From contig NZ_CP027668.1 of assembly GCF_003008515.1 (NCBI RefSeq), forward strand, positions 3,389,001 through 3,453,000: a stretch of 64,000 nucleotides of DNA, written 5' to 3'. The stretch's first letter is position 1. Each line of letters starts with the position of its first letter. The notes under the pieces were generated by a model. The model did not search any database, was not told the origin of the DNA, and worked only from the letters and a program-made list of their open reading frames with translations. This stretch comes from Phreatobacter cathodiphilus. Lineage in GTDB: Bacteria; Pseudomonadota; Alphaproteobacteria; Rhizobiales; Phreatobacteraceae. Shown here in pieces: positions 7,398-15,802 of this stretch. Position numbers and translations under genes: made by a program.

Positions 7398-9416
7398 TCA
7401 GAACCTGACCTGCGTGGAGGCCAGGAAGGTCCGGCCAGGGCCTGCCCCCGTCGTGTTGAGGAAGGGCGTGTACTGGACGTTGAACAGGTTGTTGACCTTC
7501 AGCGACACCTCCACCTGCTCGCTGACCTTGTAGGTCGAGAACAGGTCGACGAGATGGTAGGGCGTGCCTCCCTGCACCGCGACGCCGCCGGTGAAGGTGG
7601 CGTTGTAACCGGCGACGAGGCCCTCCGAGACATATTTGTACTGGGCGCCGACCGTCAGCCGCTCGTCGAGGAACCGGGCGCCTGCGGTGACGGTCAGTGT
7701 GTGCTTGGGCAGGTACTGGCTGGCGCCGAGGCCGGCGAACTGGGAAGGCAGCTTGCTGTCCGCATAGGCATAGCCGAGCCGCGCGAAAACCACCCGGGCG
7801 TCGTAGTCGGCCTCCAGCTCGATGCCCTGGACGCGGCTGGTGCCGGGCACGTTGACGTAATAGGTGCCGGCCGGGCTCGCCGTGCTCAGATACTGGCCGA
7901 CGATGTAATCCTCGATCGACTTCAGATAATAGTTGGCGCGGCCGCGGAAGCGGTCGGTCGCCGTGAAGAGACCCTCGCGGCGGATGTTGAAGCCGAATTC
8001 CCAGCCCTGTGACTTCTCGGGCACCAGGTTGGGATTGGGATACATGGTGGCGGTCGCTCCGCCCGGATGGCTGCCGCCCAGCATGGTCTCCTGCAGGGTG
8101 GGCGCCCGCATGGAGCGGCCCCAGGTGACATAGGGCTGCAGCCAGGGCAGCACGTTCACCGCCAGGGTCAGCTTGGGATCGACGCTGCCGCGCGACTGGT
8201 CGACGCTGTAATTGCCGAGCGGCGGCAGCGTGCCCTCGCCGCGCAGCGTGTAGAAATTGTAGCGCAGGCCGGCGACCACATCGACGATGCCATAGCGGAA
8301 CGTCGTGTCGGTGAAGACGCCGCCGACGGAGCTGCGTCCGCTCGACGGGTTCACGCCGCTCGTGTCGCCGGTGACGGTGTCGTGGAAATATTCGACGCCC
8401 GTCTGGTTGCGGATGCCGACGGGCCCGACGTCGAAGAGCGCCACGTTGGACACGTCGAAGCCGAGGCCGGTGTCCTGGATCTTGCGGCCGAGGGCCGAGC
8501 CGGTCCCGGAGGTCGATCCCGTGTAGTGCATGCGCAGGTTGTTGTAGTGGGCGTTGATCCTGACATCGACGAGCGGGCTCGGCGCGTCGTAGCGATATTT
8601 CAGCGTGAAGGTCTGGTTCTGCAGCGTCTGGAAGTAGGAGTTGGCGAAGAAGTCGTTGTTGTAGACGACCCCGCCGAGCTGCAGCGTGTGGCCCTCGCCG
8701 AAGGCGAGATTGGTCTTGAACAGGCCCGAGACGAGGTCCTGGCCGGAATTGGCGACGCGCGTGCCGTCGCCGCTGCGGTAGTCGGTCGAGTTGCGCTTGC
8801 TGATCGCCCCGATGACGCCGACATTGGCACCCTGATAGGCGCCCGAGATCATCTCCGACAGGCCGGCACCGTTGCTGCCGATGGAGAAGCGGCTGAGCAC
8901 GCCCCAGTTCTTGTTGCCGAAGACCACGTCCTGCACGTCGAGGGTGCGGAAATTGACCCGGCCGGCGAGGGCGCCGCCACCGACCCCCGTCACCTCGCCG
9001 CGCACCACGTCGATGCCGGCCAGCAGATTGGGGTCGACATAGGTGAACCCTCCCGCCTCGTGGCCGGTGAAGCGGAAGTTCTGGCGAACGCCGTCGATCG
9101 TCATGTTGACGCGGCCCGATCCCTCGAAGCCGCGGATGTTTACCGCGACGCCGGGCTGCTGGGCGTTCTGGCGGGTGAAGACGCCGGGCACGGTCCTCAG
9201 CGTGTTGTCGAGGCGCTCGCGGCCTTCCTGGTTGAGCCTTTCGGTGTTCACCTGGGTGGCGGGCGTGCCGGGTCCTTCACTTTCGCCGCGGCCGACGACG
9301 ACGATTTCGGACGTGGCGCCGCCGGCGCTGTCCTGGGCGAGGGAGGGCAGGCAACCTGCCGCGACGATCAACCCGACGGCCGTGCTGGCCGTCAGGGAAC
9401 GGGCAAAGCGTGTCAT
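7398..9416 (-). CDS. TonB-dependent outer-membrane receptor, heme/iron type
   Basis: A 672-residue beta-barrel receptor with a signal peptide (MTRFARSLTAS... to about ASAQ-like SLAQ at residue 28). It has a TonB-box-like EIVVVG at about residues 37-42 and a plug domain (ERLDNTLRTVPGVFTRQNAQ, then VAVNIRGFEGSGRVNMTIDG), and the barrel ends in the C-terminal phenylalanine (STQVRF). The plug segment VNMTIDGVRQNFRFTGHE resembles the hemin/lactoferrin receptor group (ShmR/BhuA/HmuR type). No heme ABC importer, heme-degrading enzyme or regulator is adjacent. The 5' region carries a clear promoter with a Fur-like core, which supports iron control. Ligand assignment to heme rather than a siderophore is moderate. 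Confidence 0.85.
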   Translation of the reverse strand: MTRFARSLTASTAVGLIVAAGCLPSLAQDSAGGATSEIVVVGRGESEGPGTPATQVNTERLNQEGRERLDNTLRTVPGVFTRQNAQQPGVAVNIRGFEGSGRVNMTIDGVRQNFRFTGHEAGGFTYVDPNLLAGIDVVRGEVTGVGGGALAGRVNFRTLDVQDVVFGNKNWGVLSRFSIGSNGAGLSEMISGAYQGANVGVIGAISKRNSTDYRSGDGTRVANSGQDLVSGLFKTNLAFGEGHTLQLGGVVYNNDFFANSYFQTLQNQTFTLKYRYDAPSPLVDVRINAHYNNLRMHYTGSTSGTGSALGRKIQDTGLGFDVSNVALFDVGPVGIRNQTGVEYFHDTVTGDTSGVNPSSGRSSVGGVFTDTTFRYGIVDVVAGLRYNFYTLRGEGTLPPLGNYSVDQSRGSVDPKLTLAVNVLPWLQPYVTWGRSMRAPTLQETMLGGSHPGGATATMYPNPNLVPEKSQGWEFGFNIRREGLFTATDRFRGRANYYLKSIEDYIVGQYLSTASPAGTYYVNVPGTSRVQGIELEADYDARVVFARLGYAYADSKLPSQFAGLGASQYLPKHTLTVTAGARFLDERLTVGAQYKYVSEGLVAGYNATFTGGVAVQGGTPYHLVDLFSTYKVSEQVEVSLKVNNLFNVQYTPFLNTTGAGPGRTFLASTQVRF

Positions 9417-9530
9417 GGAACGGAACCTTTGAATTCTGAGGGCGATACCGGGGCCGTGCGCCGGCAGGATGAACGGGCCCTGAGCCGCGCTTAACAGGCA
9501 GAACGACCGATTCCAATCCTGACGACAAAG

Positions 9531-9597
9531 ATGATAATCAGTTTTGAGCTATTATAATTCGGAAATTCGCAGTCATATCACGTTTTCGGCAGTCATA
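9531..9597 (-). promoter_or_regulatory. Promoter of the TonB receptor with Fur-like box and two direct repeats
   Basis: Read on the minus strand: TATGACTGC at 9597-9589 and again at 9577-9569 (exactly 20 bp apart), then a consensus -10 TATAAT at 9556-9551, then a Fur-box core TGATTATCA at 9540-9532 near the expected transcription start. The nearer direct repeat overlaps the -35 position. The arrangement suggests an activator binding tandem sites and a repressor at the start site. The leader to the ATG at 9416 is about 125 bases. Confidence 0.5.
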
Positions 9598-9814
9598 CCT
9601 CGCCGTGTGACAGCGATATTATTGTCGCATAACCATTGTGGCAGGGTGTCTTGAAGTTAGGCCGGCGCATTCATCTGGCCCGATATCGCCATTCACTTCC
9701 CGTATGGGGAGCCGATGCAGTCCGCCCATCGGCAGGACTGGCGCACCATGGGCGATCCGTGCGGCAGGAAAGCCCGCTGTCTTCGTGTATACCGATGTGG
9801 CAAACGGATGACAG

Positions 9815-9842
9815 TCGCCCATTTTGCGTATTTTTCGCCCAT
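9815..9842. repeat. Direct repeat TCGCCCAT, 20 bp apart
   Basis: Bases 9815-9822 and 9835-9842 are identical (tcgcccat) with a 20-bp period, in an AT-richer stretch. There is no recognisable gene directly on either side; it could be a regulator-binding pair or chance. Confidence 0.25.
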
Positions 9843-9859
9843 GTAACAAGAAATATTTG

Positions 9860-9899
9860 AATAAAGAAAAAAGACCCGCTGCGCGATGCGCAGCGGGTC
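9860..9899 (-). terminator. Strong intrinsic terminator for a minus-strand transcript
   Basis: A perfect 12-bp stem (gacccgctgcgc at 9873-9884, loop gat, gcgcagcgggtc at 9888-9899) is followed on the minus strand by TTTTTTCTTTATT. This is a textbook Rho-independent terminator. It implies a transcript coming from higher coordinates, in which only decayed reading frames and the tRNA-Ala gene are found. Confidence 0.85.
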
Positions 9900-9958
9900 A
9901 GTCAGGCTTAGGCTATTCGTCTGTCGAACGGCAGGCGAAGGGCGACGGCATCTATGTC

Positions 9959-10490
9959 TCAACTGCCATTTTCCGGCAAGAGCCCCAGCGCAACTTGGAG
10001 CGGCTCCAAACAGCCGCACGGGTCGTCGTCGCCGTCGCCGTGGAGAAGACCTCCGATGCCGATATCCCTCGGGAACGATCGGCTTTGCCGCTGAACGCCG
10101 GATGGGCTGGAGGTGGAGCGCTGACGGGAAGCCGGACACGGCGGAAGGAGCCCCGTTGCGGCTGGTATGGTGATATTGGCAGGCCGCGGCACTGCCCTTG
10201 CTCGCTGAAGGAGCCACTTCCTCTTGCCGCAGCGGGTCGCGCAAATGGATGCTATCGACTGCAAGATCCTCGACATTCTCGGTGAGAGCCTCCAGCCTGG
10301 CCTTGGCCGGAGCATAGACGGCCATGGCGGGATTGACGGCTCCGGGTAGCTGAAGGTCGCCCGTCTCGACATCGATGACGATGACACCGGGCGGCGCGAT
10401 CTGGTGCTTGAGACGCTTGAGCGCAGAGGCCGAAACGGCGCCGACCGGCGTCTCAGGTTCGCTCGAATGCCCAAACGGGGCGCTAACCAC
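9959..10490 (-). pseudogene. Possible decayed gene between tRNA-Ala and the terminator, family not recognised
   Basis: This stretch has no intact gene I can defend. On the minus strand, codons from about 10440 to 10200 look protein-like in one frame (for example PPGVIVIDVETGDLQLPG, then VYAPAKARLEALTENVEDLA). From about 10080 to 9959 a second frame looks better (DIGIGGLLHGDGDDDPCGC, ending LLPENGS and a stop). That pattern fits a frameshifted remnant. A strong terminator for this strand follows at 9860-9899. I recognise no domain. It could also be a non-coding RNA or a very divergent small gene. Confidence 0.25.
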
Positions 10491-10547
10491 CCGGAAAGGC
10501 GCAGAGATTGCGCCACCAAAGACAGTCAGAGGTTAGCAGCGGGTGTT

Positions 10548-10623
<76 letters not shown>

Positions 10624-10904
10624 GTTTGTCCCCGCGGGAACAGGCGGATCGTGGGTCATCCGCCGGGTGCTCGAGCGGGCTCGCCGCTCAAGGAGCGCGT
10701 GTTTTGCACATTTCTTTCCGGTCATCAAGCGCATCCGGCGAAGTTTTTCACACCCCCCTGAAACCGCCCTTCCGGAGGGGTCCGCCAGCCGCTCCGCGAG
10801 CGACAGTCGTGCTTCTGTACGTTTCCCGCAACCTCTTCTTAAGGCGCCGCCGATACCATCCCCCCGTCTCTATTTCGCAAGTATTGTGAGGGAATTACCG
10901 GGAA

Positions 10905-11999
10905 ATGCCGTCGGCCTCCATCATCGAGGAACTTGAAGACGCGATCTCCCGCGGCACCAGCGGCCGGCGCGTCGAGACGCTGCGCCGGGTGACGGACCTC
11001 TTCCTTCGCGATGCCGAGCGCTACACCGAAGCGCAGATCGAACTGTTCGACGACGTCATCCTGCGTCTGTCGAGCGCGATGGAGAAGGCGGTCCGCCGGG
11101 AGCTCGCCGAGCGGCTGGCCCCGGTGATGAGCGCCCCGAAGACGATCATCCGCAGTCTGGCGCAGGACGACGAGATCGACGTCGCCCGACCCATCCTGAT
11201 GCTGTCGGCGCAGCTCGACGACACCACCCTCGCCGCCATCGCCCGCACCAAGAGCCAGGAGCACATGCTGGCCATCGCCGGCCGCAAGACGGTCGGCGAG
11301 ACGGTGACCGACGTCCTCGTGGAGCGCGGTGATTCGCGGGTCGCCATGTCGGTGGCCGCCAACGAGGGCGCCCGCTTCTCCACCAAGGGCTACGACGCGC
11401 TGGTGGAGCGGTCGAAGGACGACGACCTGCTGGCCGAATGCGTGGGCCTGCGCAAGGACATCCCGCCCTATCTCTTCCGCGTCATCCTCTCCACCGCCCG
11501 CGAGGAGGTGCGCAAGCGCCTCGTCGCCACGACGACGGCGCGCGAGAAGGTCCAGCTCTCCGGCGCCCTCGCCGGCGTCGCCGACCGCATCGCCGTGGGC
11601 ACCGCCGACGGCGCGCGGGACTATACCGCCATCCACCGGGCGATCGTCGTCCAGCACGGCCGCGGCGCCCTGGGCGAGAACGAGCTGCGCGCCTATGCCG
11701 AGGCCGGCAAGTTCGACGAGACCGTCTGCAGCCTCTCGGTCCTCTGCGGCGTGCCGCTGGACATGGTGGAGCGTCTCTTCGTCGGCGACCGGCCGGACCC
11801 GATCCTGATCCTCGCCCGCGCCGCGGGCCTGTCCTGGGCGACGCTGCGCGCCATCCTGCAGACCCGGCCGGGCTCCGGCGGTCTTGCTCCCGCGGCGCTG
11901 GAAGAGGCGCGCGAGAGCTATGCCAAGCTGACGACCCACACCGCGCTCAGGGTCCTGCGCTTCTGGCAGGTGCGCGAGAGCTCGGCCGCCAGCGGCTGA
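10905..11999 (+). CDS. DUF2336 domain-containing protein
   Basis: A 364-residue soluble, mostly alpha-helical protein with the DUF2336 pattern: an N-terminal helical region with LRRVTDLFLRDAERYTEAQI, then repeated helical pairs (ELAERLAPVMSAPKTIIRSL, ARPILMLSAQLDD, GDSRVAMSVAANEGARFSTKGY) resembling HEAT-like repeats. The family is common in alphaproteobacteria and has no established function. No signal peptide or membrane segment is present. It is a single gene, with 281 bp of non-coding sequence before it and a convergent DUF1150/hsp20 unit after it. The ATG at 10905 follows a purine-rich gaggga about 12 bases upstream. Confidence 0.85.
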   Translation: MPSASIIEELEDAISRGTSGRRVETLRRVTDLFLRDAERYTEAQIELFDDVILRLSSAMEKAVRRELAERLAPVMSAPKTIIRSLAQDDEIDVARPILMLSAQLDDTTLAAIARTKSQEHMLAIAGRKTVGETVTDVLVERGDSRVAMSVAANEGARFSTKGYDALVERSKDDDLLAECVGLRKDIPPYLFRVILSTAREEVRKRLVATTTAREKVQLSGALAGVADRIAVGTADGARDYTAIHRAIVVQHGRGALGENELRAYAEAGKFDETVCSLSVLCGVPLDMVERLFVGDRPDPILILARAAGLSWATLRAILQTRPGSGGLAPAALEEARESYAKLTTHTALRVLRFWQVRESSAASG

Positions 12000-12018
12000 C
12001 GGGCGGCCGCGCCGCCCG
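12000..12018. terminator. Hairpin between convergent genes
   Basis: Perfect 8-bp stem cgggcggc/gccgcccg with loop cgc immediately after the DUF2336 stop and before the DUF1150 stop on the other strand. It may act in both directions; no T-run is present. Confidence 0.35.
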
Positions 12019-12032
12019 CCCCCGCCGGAGCC

Positions 12033-12281
12033 TCAGTGCAGGCTGACGGTCTCCAGTTCGTTCTGCCAGGCATTCGCCACCGCATCCTCGCGGCGGTCCG
12101 TGACCATGATCGGCATGCCGTCGGCCGACACGAGAGCGAAGAGGTCGAGCCCCGGCGGCAGGGCCGGCGCCTGCGGGAACATGCGGGTGATCTCGTCGGA
12201 GCGCATCGGCTTCACATAGGCGACCTTGGCGACGCCGAGCTGGGCGAGGAGCTCCGGGGTGATGGGGGAACGGTCGATCAT
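12033..12281 (-). CDS. DUF1150 family protein
   Basis: An 82-residue protein (MIDRSPITPELLAQLGVAKV..., with DLFALVSADGMPIMVTDRRE and AWQNELETVSLH) matching the DUF1150 family, which in rhizobia habitually follows an hsp20 gene. It has an excellent ribosome site (aaggagg, eight bases before ATG) and lies 52 bp after hsp20, so it is probably made from the heat-shock transcript. Its biochemical role is unknown; a link to the small heat-shock protein is inferred from conserved proximity only. Confidence 0.88.
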   Translation of the reverse strand: MIDRSPITPELLAQLGVAKVAYVKPMRSDEITRMFPQAPALPPGLDLFALVSADGMPIMVTDRREDAVANAWQNELETVSLH

Positions 12282-12333
12282 GGGTCTAACCTCCTTGAAG
12301 GCAGGTTGGTGCGGGCGGTGAACCCTTCCGGGG

Positions 12334-12762
12334 TCAGTCCTGCGCCGCGATGTCGATCCGCCGGACGATCCTTTCGGGCTCGGGGCGGGCGAGATCGACG
12401 GAGAGGAGCCCGTTCTTCAGGTCGGCTCCCATGACCTCCATGCCGTCGGCGAGAACGAAGACCCGCTGGAACTGGCGTGCCGCGATACCGCGGTGGATGA
12501 AGTCGCGCCCTTCGGCATCGTCCATCTGGCGGCCGCGGATGAGGAGCTGATTCTCCTCCACCGTCACCTCGAGCTGCTGGCGGGTGAAGCCGGCGACGGC
12601 GAGGGTGATGCGAAGGCGTTCAGGCCCCTGGGTCGATGCGGCGATCCGCTCGATATTGTAGGGCGGATAGCCCTCGGCCCCCTTGGTGACCCGGTCCAGC
12701 ACCCTTTCCAGCTGGTCGAAACCCAGCAGGAACGGCGACGACAGGGATGGCACGCGCGACAT
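12334..12762 (-). CDS. Hsp20/alpha-crystallin family small heat-shock protein
   Basis: A 142-residue ATP-independent holdase chaperone. The N-terminal arm (SPFLLGFDQLERVLDRV) and YPPYNIER lead into an alpha-crystallin beta-sandwich (LRITLAVAGFTRQQLEVTV, RDFIHRGIAARQFQRVFVLA) and the closing strand motif GLLSVDLARP. The motif YNIER before the sandwich is typical of rhizobial IbpA/HspA-type proteins. It is preceded by a near-consensus RpoH promoter and a structured leader and is followed by DUF1150, so heat induction is strongly suggested. Confidence 0.93.
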   Translation of the reverse strand: MSRVPSLSSPFLLGFDQLERVLDRVTKGAEGYPPYNIERIAASTQGPERLRITLAVAGFTRQQLEVTVEENQLLIRGRQMDDAEGRDFIHRGIAARQFQRVFVLADGMEVMGADLKNGLLSVDLARPEPERIVRRIDIAAQD

Positions 12763-12833
12763 GGGCGAAGTCCTCGTGTGAGCGACATCGGCCGGGCCCC
12801 GGAGGCACCCGGTGCGCCGGAAACCTCCGGCGC
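12763..12833 (-). promoter_or_regulatory. Structured hsp20 leader, ROSE-like RNA thermometer candidate
   Basis: The about 70-base leader begins with a perfect 8-bp hairpin (gcgccgga/tccggcgc, 12833-12814), has further GC-rich pairing (gcac-cgg-gtgc), and ends with TCGCT (12785-12781) six bases before the ribosome site GAGGA (12775-12771). UYGCU opposite AGGA is the hallmark of ROSE thermometers in rhizobial small heat-shock genes. The pairing here is imperfect, so this is a candidate only. Confidence 0.4.
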
Positions 12834-12840
12834 TTCCCGA

Positions 12841-12869
12841 ATATGGCGACGGCTCCGCCCGCTCGCAAG
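12841..12869 (-). promoter_or_regulatory. RpoH (sigma-32)-type promoter of hsp20
   Basis: On the minus strand CTTGCG (12869-12864), a 17-bp spacer, then CCATAT (12846-12841). This fits the alphaproteobacterial RpoH pattern CTTG...CCATNT. Transcription would start near 12834, just before the leader hairpin. Confidence 0.75.
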
Positions 12870-12918
12870 GTTGGGGAGGACGGAGCCGGCGAGGCCGTGC
12901 GCGGCCGTGCCGCGGGCC

Positions 12919-13995
12919 TCACGGCCCGAAGCGCTTGCCCGTCTGCCGGTCGAAGAGGTGAAGGTGCTCGGCACTCGCCGCCACCGACACGGGCGTTCCC
13001 GGCGCCAGCAGCGCCTTGCCCGGCAGGCGGGCGATGATGTCCTGCCCCGTGCCCCCGATGGGGCCGTAGACGAAGGTCTCGGCGCCCACCGCCTCCACCG
13101 CCGAGACGGGGAAGGTGATGCCGAGGGAATCCTCCGGCACGGCGCCGGTGACCACCATCAGGTGCTCCGGCCTGACACCGAGGATCGCGCCCCCCGCCGG
13201 AATGGCGAGGCCCCGCCCGCCGGTCAGCCCGTCGGCCCTCGGCCCGGCCTCACCCGCCGCCACCGGGATGAGGTTCATCGGCGGCGCGCCGATGAAGCTC
13301 GCCACGAAGGTCGAGGCCGGCGTCTCGTAGATATCGAGCGGCGCGCCGGTCTGCTCCACCTCGCCCTTGTTCATCACCACGAGCACATCGGCGAGGGTCA
13401 TCGCCTCGAGCTGGTCGTGGGTGACGTAGACCGAGGTGACGGCCAGCGCCCGCTGCAGCTTCTTGATCTCGACGCGCATCTGGATGCGGAGCTTGGCGTC
13501 GAGGTTGGAGAGCGGCTCGTCGAACAGGAAGACCTGCGGCTTGCGCACGATGGCGCGGCCCATGGCGACGCGCTGACGCTGGCCGCCGGAGAGCGCCCTG
13601 GGCTTGCGGTCGAGGAAGGGCGTGATCTCGAGGATCCGCGCGGCTTCCTTCACCCGCTCGTCGATCTCCGGCTTGGGCGTCCCGCGGTTCCTGAGGCCAT
13701 AGGCCATGTTGTCGTAGACGCTCATGTGCGGATAGAGCGCGTAGTTCTGGAACACCATGGCGATGTCGCGCTCGGCCGGCTCGAGCTCGTTCACCCGCCG
13801 CGGACCGATGCGGCACTCGCCCGACGTGATCGTCTCCAGCCCCGCGATCATGCGCAGCAGCGTGGACTTGCCGCAGCCCGACGGTCCCACCAGCACGCAG
13901 AAGGCGCCGGCCGGCACGTGGATGTCGACGCCGCGCACGGCCTCCACCCCGCCGGCATAGACCTTGCGGACCTTGTCGAGAACGACCTCGCTCAT
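12919..13995 (-). CDS. ugpC: sn-glycerol-3-phosphate ABC transporter ATP-binding protein UgpC
   Basis: A 358-residue CUT1-family ATPase that powers import of glycerol-3-phosphate and glycerophosphodiesters. It shows Walker [10 protein letters not shown] (37-45), signature LSGGQ (135-139), Walker B VFLFDEP (155-161), the switch histidine in VTHD (193) and a C-terminal TOBE regulatory domain. It is last in ugpB-A-E-C, 10 bp after ugpE. Assignment to Ugp rather than another CUT1 importer rests on gene order, protein style and the Pho box before ugpB. Confidence 0.92.
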   Translation of the reverse strand: MSEVVLDKVRKVYAGGVEAVRGVDIHVPAGAFCVLVGPSGCGKSTLLRMIAGLETITSGECRIGPRRVNELEPAERDIAMVFQNYALYPHMSVYDNMAYGLRNRGTPKPEIDERVKEAARILEITPFLDRKPRALSGGQRQRVAMGRAIVRKPQVFLFDEPLSNLDAKLRIQMRVEIKKLQRALAVTSVYVTHDQLEAMTLADVLVVMNKGEVEQTGAPLDIYETPASTFVASFIGAPPMNLIPVAAGEAGPRADGLTGGRGLAIPAGGAILGVRPEHLMVVTGAVPEDSLGITFPVSAVEAVGAETFVYGPIGGTGQDIIARLPGKALLAPGTPVSVAASAEHLHLFDRQTGKRFGP

Positions 13996-14005
13996 CGGAA
14001 TTGCC

Positions 14006-14854
14006 TCACTTCTCGGTCTCGACCAGGCCTTTGACGAAGAGCCGCTGCATCAGGATCACCACCAGCACCGGCGGCAGCATGGCGAGCACCGCCGTGGCCA
14101 TGGCGATCTGCCACTCCGTCAGGGCGTCCTGCGTCACGATCATCTTCTTGATGCCGATGACGATGGTCTGCATGCTCTCGCGGGTGGTGATCAGCAGCGG
14201 CCACAGATACTGGTTCCAGCCGTAGATGAACTGGATGACGAACAGCGCCGCGATCGAGGTGATCGACAGCGGCAGCAGCGTGTCCTTGAAGAACTGCATG
14301 GCGCTGGCGCCGTCGATCTTCGAGGCCTCCACCAGCTCGTCGGGCACGGTCATGAAGAACTGCCGGAACAGCAGCGTCGCCGTCGCGGAGGCGATCAGCG
14401 GCACGGTCAGGCCGAGATAGCTGTCGAGCAGGCCGAGATCGGCGACGATCTTGTAGGTCGGATAGATGCGCACCTCGACGGGGAGCATCAGCGTGACGAA
14501 GATCACCCAGAAGGCGGTCATCCGGAAGGGAAAGCGGAAATAGACGATGGCAAAGGCCGAGATGATCGAGATGGCGATCTTTCCGATGGCGATGGTGAGC
14601 GCCATGATCAGGCTGTTCAGCATCATCATGCCGACCGGCTCGCGCGAGGACTTCGCGGTGCCGACGAAGATCGTCTGGTAATAGTTCTCCAGGAGATGCG
14701 GGCCCGGCACCAGCGGCATCTGGCCGTTGGAGATGGTCGCCGGATCCCAGGTCGAGGCGACGAAGGCCACATAGACCGGGAAGGCGACGATGAAGATGCC
14801 CGCGAGCAGGATCACGTGCGGCAGGAACGAGAAGATCGTCTTGCGCTCGACCAT
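14006..14854 (-). CDS. ugpE: sn-glycerol-3-phosphate ABC transporter permease UgpE
   Basis: A 282-residue permease with six membrane segments. The conserved coupling loop [20 protein letters not shown] (EAA motif, contacts UgpC) lies in its last third. The ATG at 14854 overlaps the TGA of ugpA by one base (TGATG), implying translational coupling. The long hydrophilic stretch after the first segment ([20 protein letters not shown]) is the periplasmic loop usual for this family. Confidence 0.92.
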   Translation of the reverse strand: MVERKTIFSFLPHVILLAGIFIVAFPVYVAFVASTWDPATISNGQMPLVPGPHLLENYYQTIFVGTAKSSREPVGMMMLNSLIMALTIAIGKIAISIISAFAIVYFRFPFRMTAFWVIFVTLMLPVEVRIYPTYKIVADLGLLDSYLGLTVPLIASATATLLFRQFFMTVPDELVEASKIDGASAMQFFKDTLLPLSITSIAALFVIQFIYGWNQYLWPLLITTRESMQTIVIGIKKMIVTQDALTEWQIAMATAVLAMLPPVLVVILMQRLFVKGLVETEK

Positions 14855-15735
14855 CAGTACTGGACCTTGCGCTCGATGTAGCGGAACTGGATGGCGGTGA
14901 GCCCGATGACGAGGATCATCAGGATGACCGATTGCGCGGCCGATCCGCCGAGGTCGCCGCCCAGGCGCCCGTCGGAGAAGACCTTGTAGACGAGCGTCGT
15001 CGTCGCCTGGGCGGGGCCGCCGCCGGTGACCGAGTCGATGATGCCGAACGTGTCGAAGAAGACGTAGACGATGTTGACGACCAGCAGGAAGAAGGTGGTC
15101 GGCGACAGCAGCGGGAAAATGATGGTCCAGAACCGCCGCGCCGGGCGCGCCCCGTCGATGGCGGCCGCCTCGATGACGCTCTTCGGGATCGACTGCAGGC
15201 CGGCGAGGAAGAAGAGGAAGTTGTAGCTGATCTGCTTCCACGTCGCCGCCATCACCACCAGCGTCATGGCGTGGCCGCCGTTGAGCTGCGGGTTCCAGTC
15301 GATGCCGAGCGCCCGGATCGCCTGCGCCACCAGGCCGAGCGAGGGCTGGAACATGAAGAGCCAGAGCACGCCGGCGATCGCCGGAGCCACCGCATAGGGC
15401 CACATCAGGAAGGTCTTGTAGGCGCCGGCGGCCTTGATCTGCTTGTCCGCCTGCACCGCGAACATCAGCGCGATCGACAGCGAGAAGAAGGTGACGAGGC
15501 AGGAGAAGACCAGCGTCGTCAGCATCGAGCGGTAATAGTCGGGATTGGCGAACAGGACCTGATAGTTCTCGAACCAGACGAACTGCATCGTCAGGCCGAA
15601 GGCGTCCTGGATGAAGAAGGACTGCCAGACCGCCTGCGCCGCGGGCCAGTAGAAGAAGACGATGGTGATGAGGAGCTGCGGCATCAGAAGCGCGTAGGGC
15701 AGCAGCTTGCCGTCGAAGACAACGCGCTTTTCCAT
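14854..15735 (-). CDS. ugpA: sn-glycerol-3-phosphate ABC transporter permease UgpA
   Basis: A 293-residue CUT1 permease with six membrane segments and the EAA loop [20 protein letters not shown]. It forms the heterodimeric channel with UgpE. It starts 68 bp after the ugpB stop, beyond a strong hairpin with a T-run that probably lowers read-through, and its stop overlaps the ugpE start. Confidence 0.92.
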   Translation of the reverse strand: MEKRVVFDGKLLPYALLMPQLLITIVFFYWPAAQAVWQSFFIQDAFGLTMQFVWFENYQVLFANPDYYRSMLTTLVFSCLVTFFSLSIALMFAVQADKQIKAAGAYKTFLMWPYAVAPAIAGVLWLFMFQPSLGLVAQAIRALGIDWNPQLNGGHAMTLVVMAATWKQISYNFLFFLAGLQSIPKSVIEAAAIDGARPARRFWTIIFPLLSPTTFFLLVVNIVYVFFDTFGIIDSVTGGGPAQATTTLVYKVFSDGRLGGDLGGSAAQSVILMILVIGLTAIQFRYIERKVQY

Positions 15736-15744
15736 GCAGGTTCC

Positions 15745-15784
15745 CCGAAAAAGACGGACCGGGGCGGGTCGGGCCCGCCCCGGT
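15745..15784 (-). terminator. Hairpin with T-run between ugpB and ugpA (partial terminator)
   Basis: A perfect 11-bp stem accggggcggg/cccgccccggt with a 5-base loop (15758-15784) is followed on the minus strand by CCGTCTTTTT. It sits 18 bases after the ugpB stop and before the ugpA start. Such intra-operon stems commonly raise binding-protein mRNA over permease mRNA. Confidence 0.65.
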
Positions 15785-15802
15785 GCCGAACGTGTGGTGA
15801 GG

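Noticed and set aside
9619-9849. A 76-residue minus-strand frame (MLHGRKIRKMGDCHPFATS...)
   Set aside because: No ribosome site, no coding-like codon use and it spans the direct repeats near 9815-9842.
12814-12833. The hairpin upstream of hsp20 as a terminator of ugpC
   Set aside because: No T-run follows it on the minus strand, it is 85 bases beyond the ugpC stop, and it lies just downstream of the RpoH promoter, so a leader role fits better.
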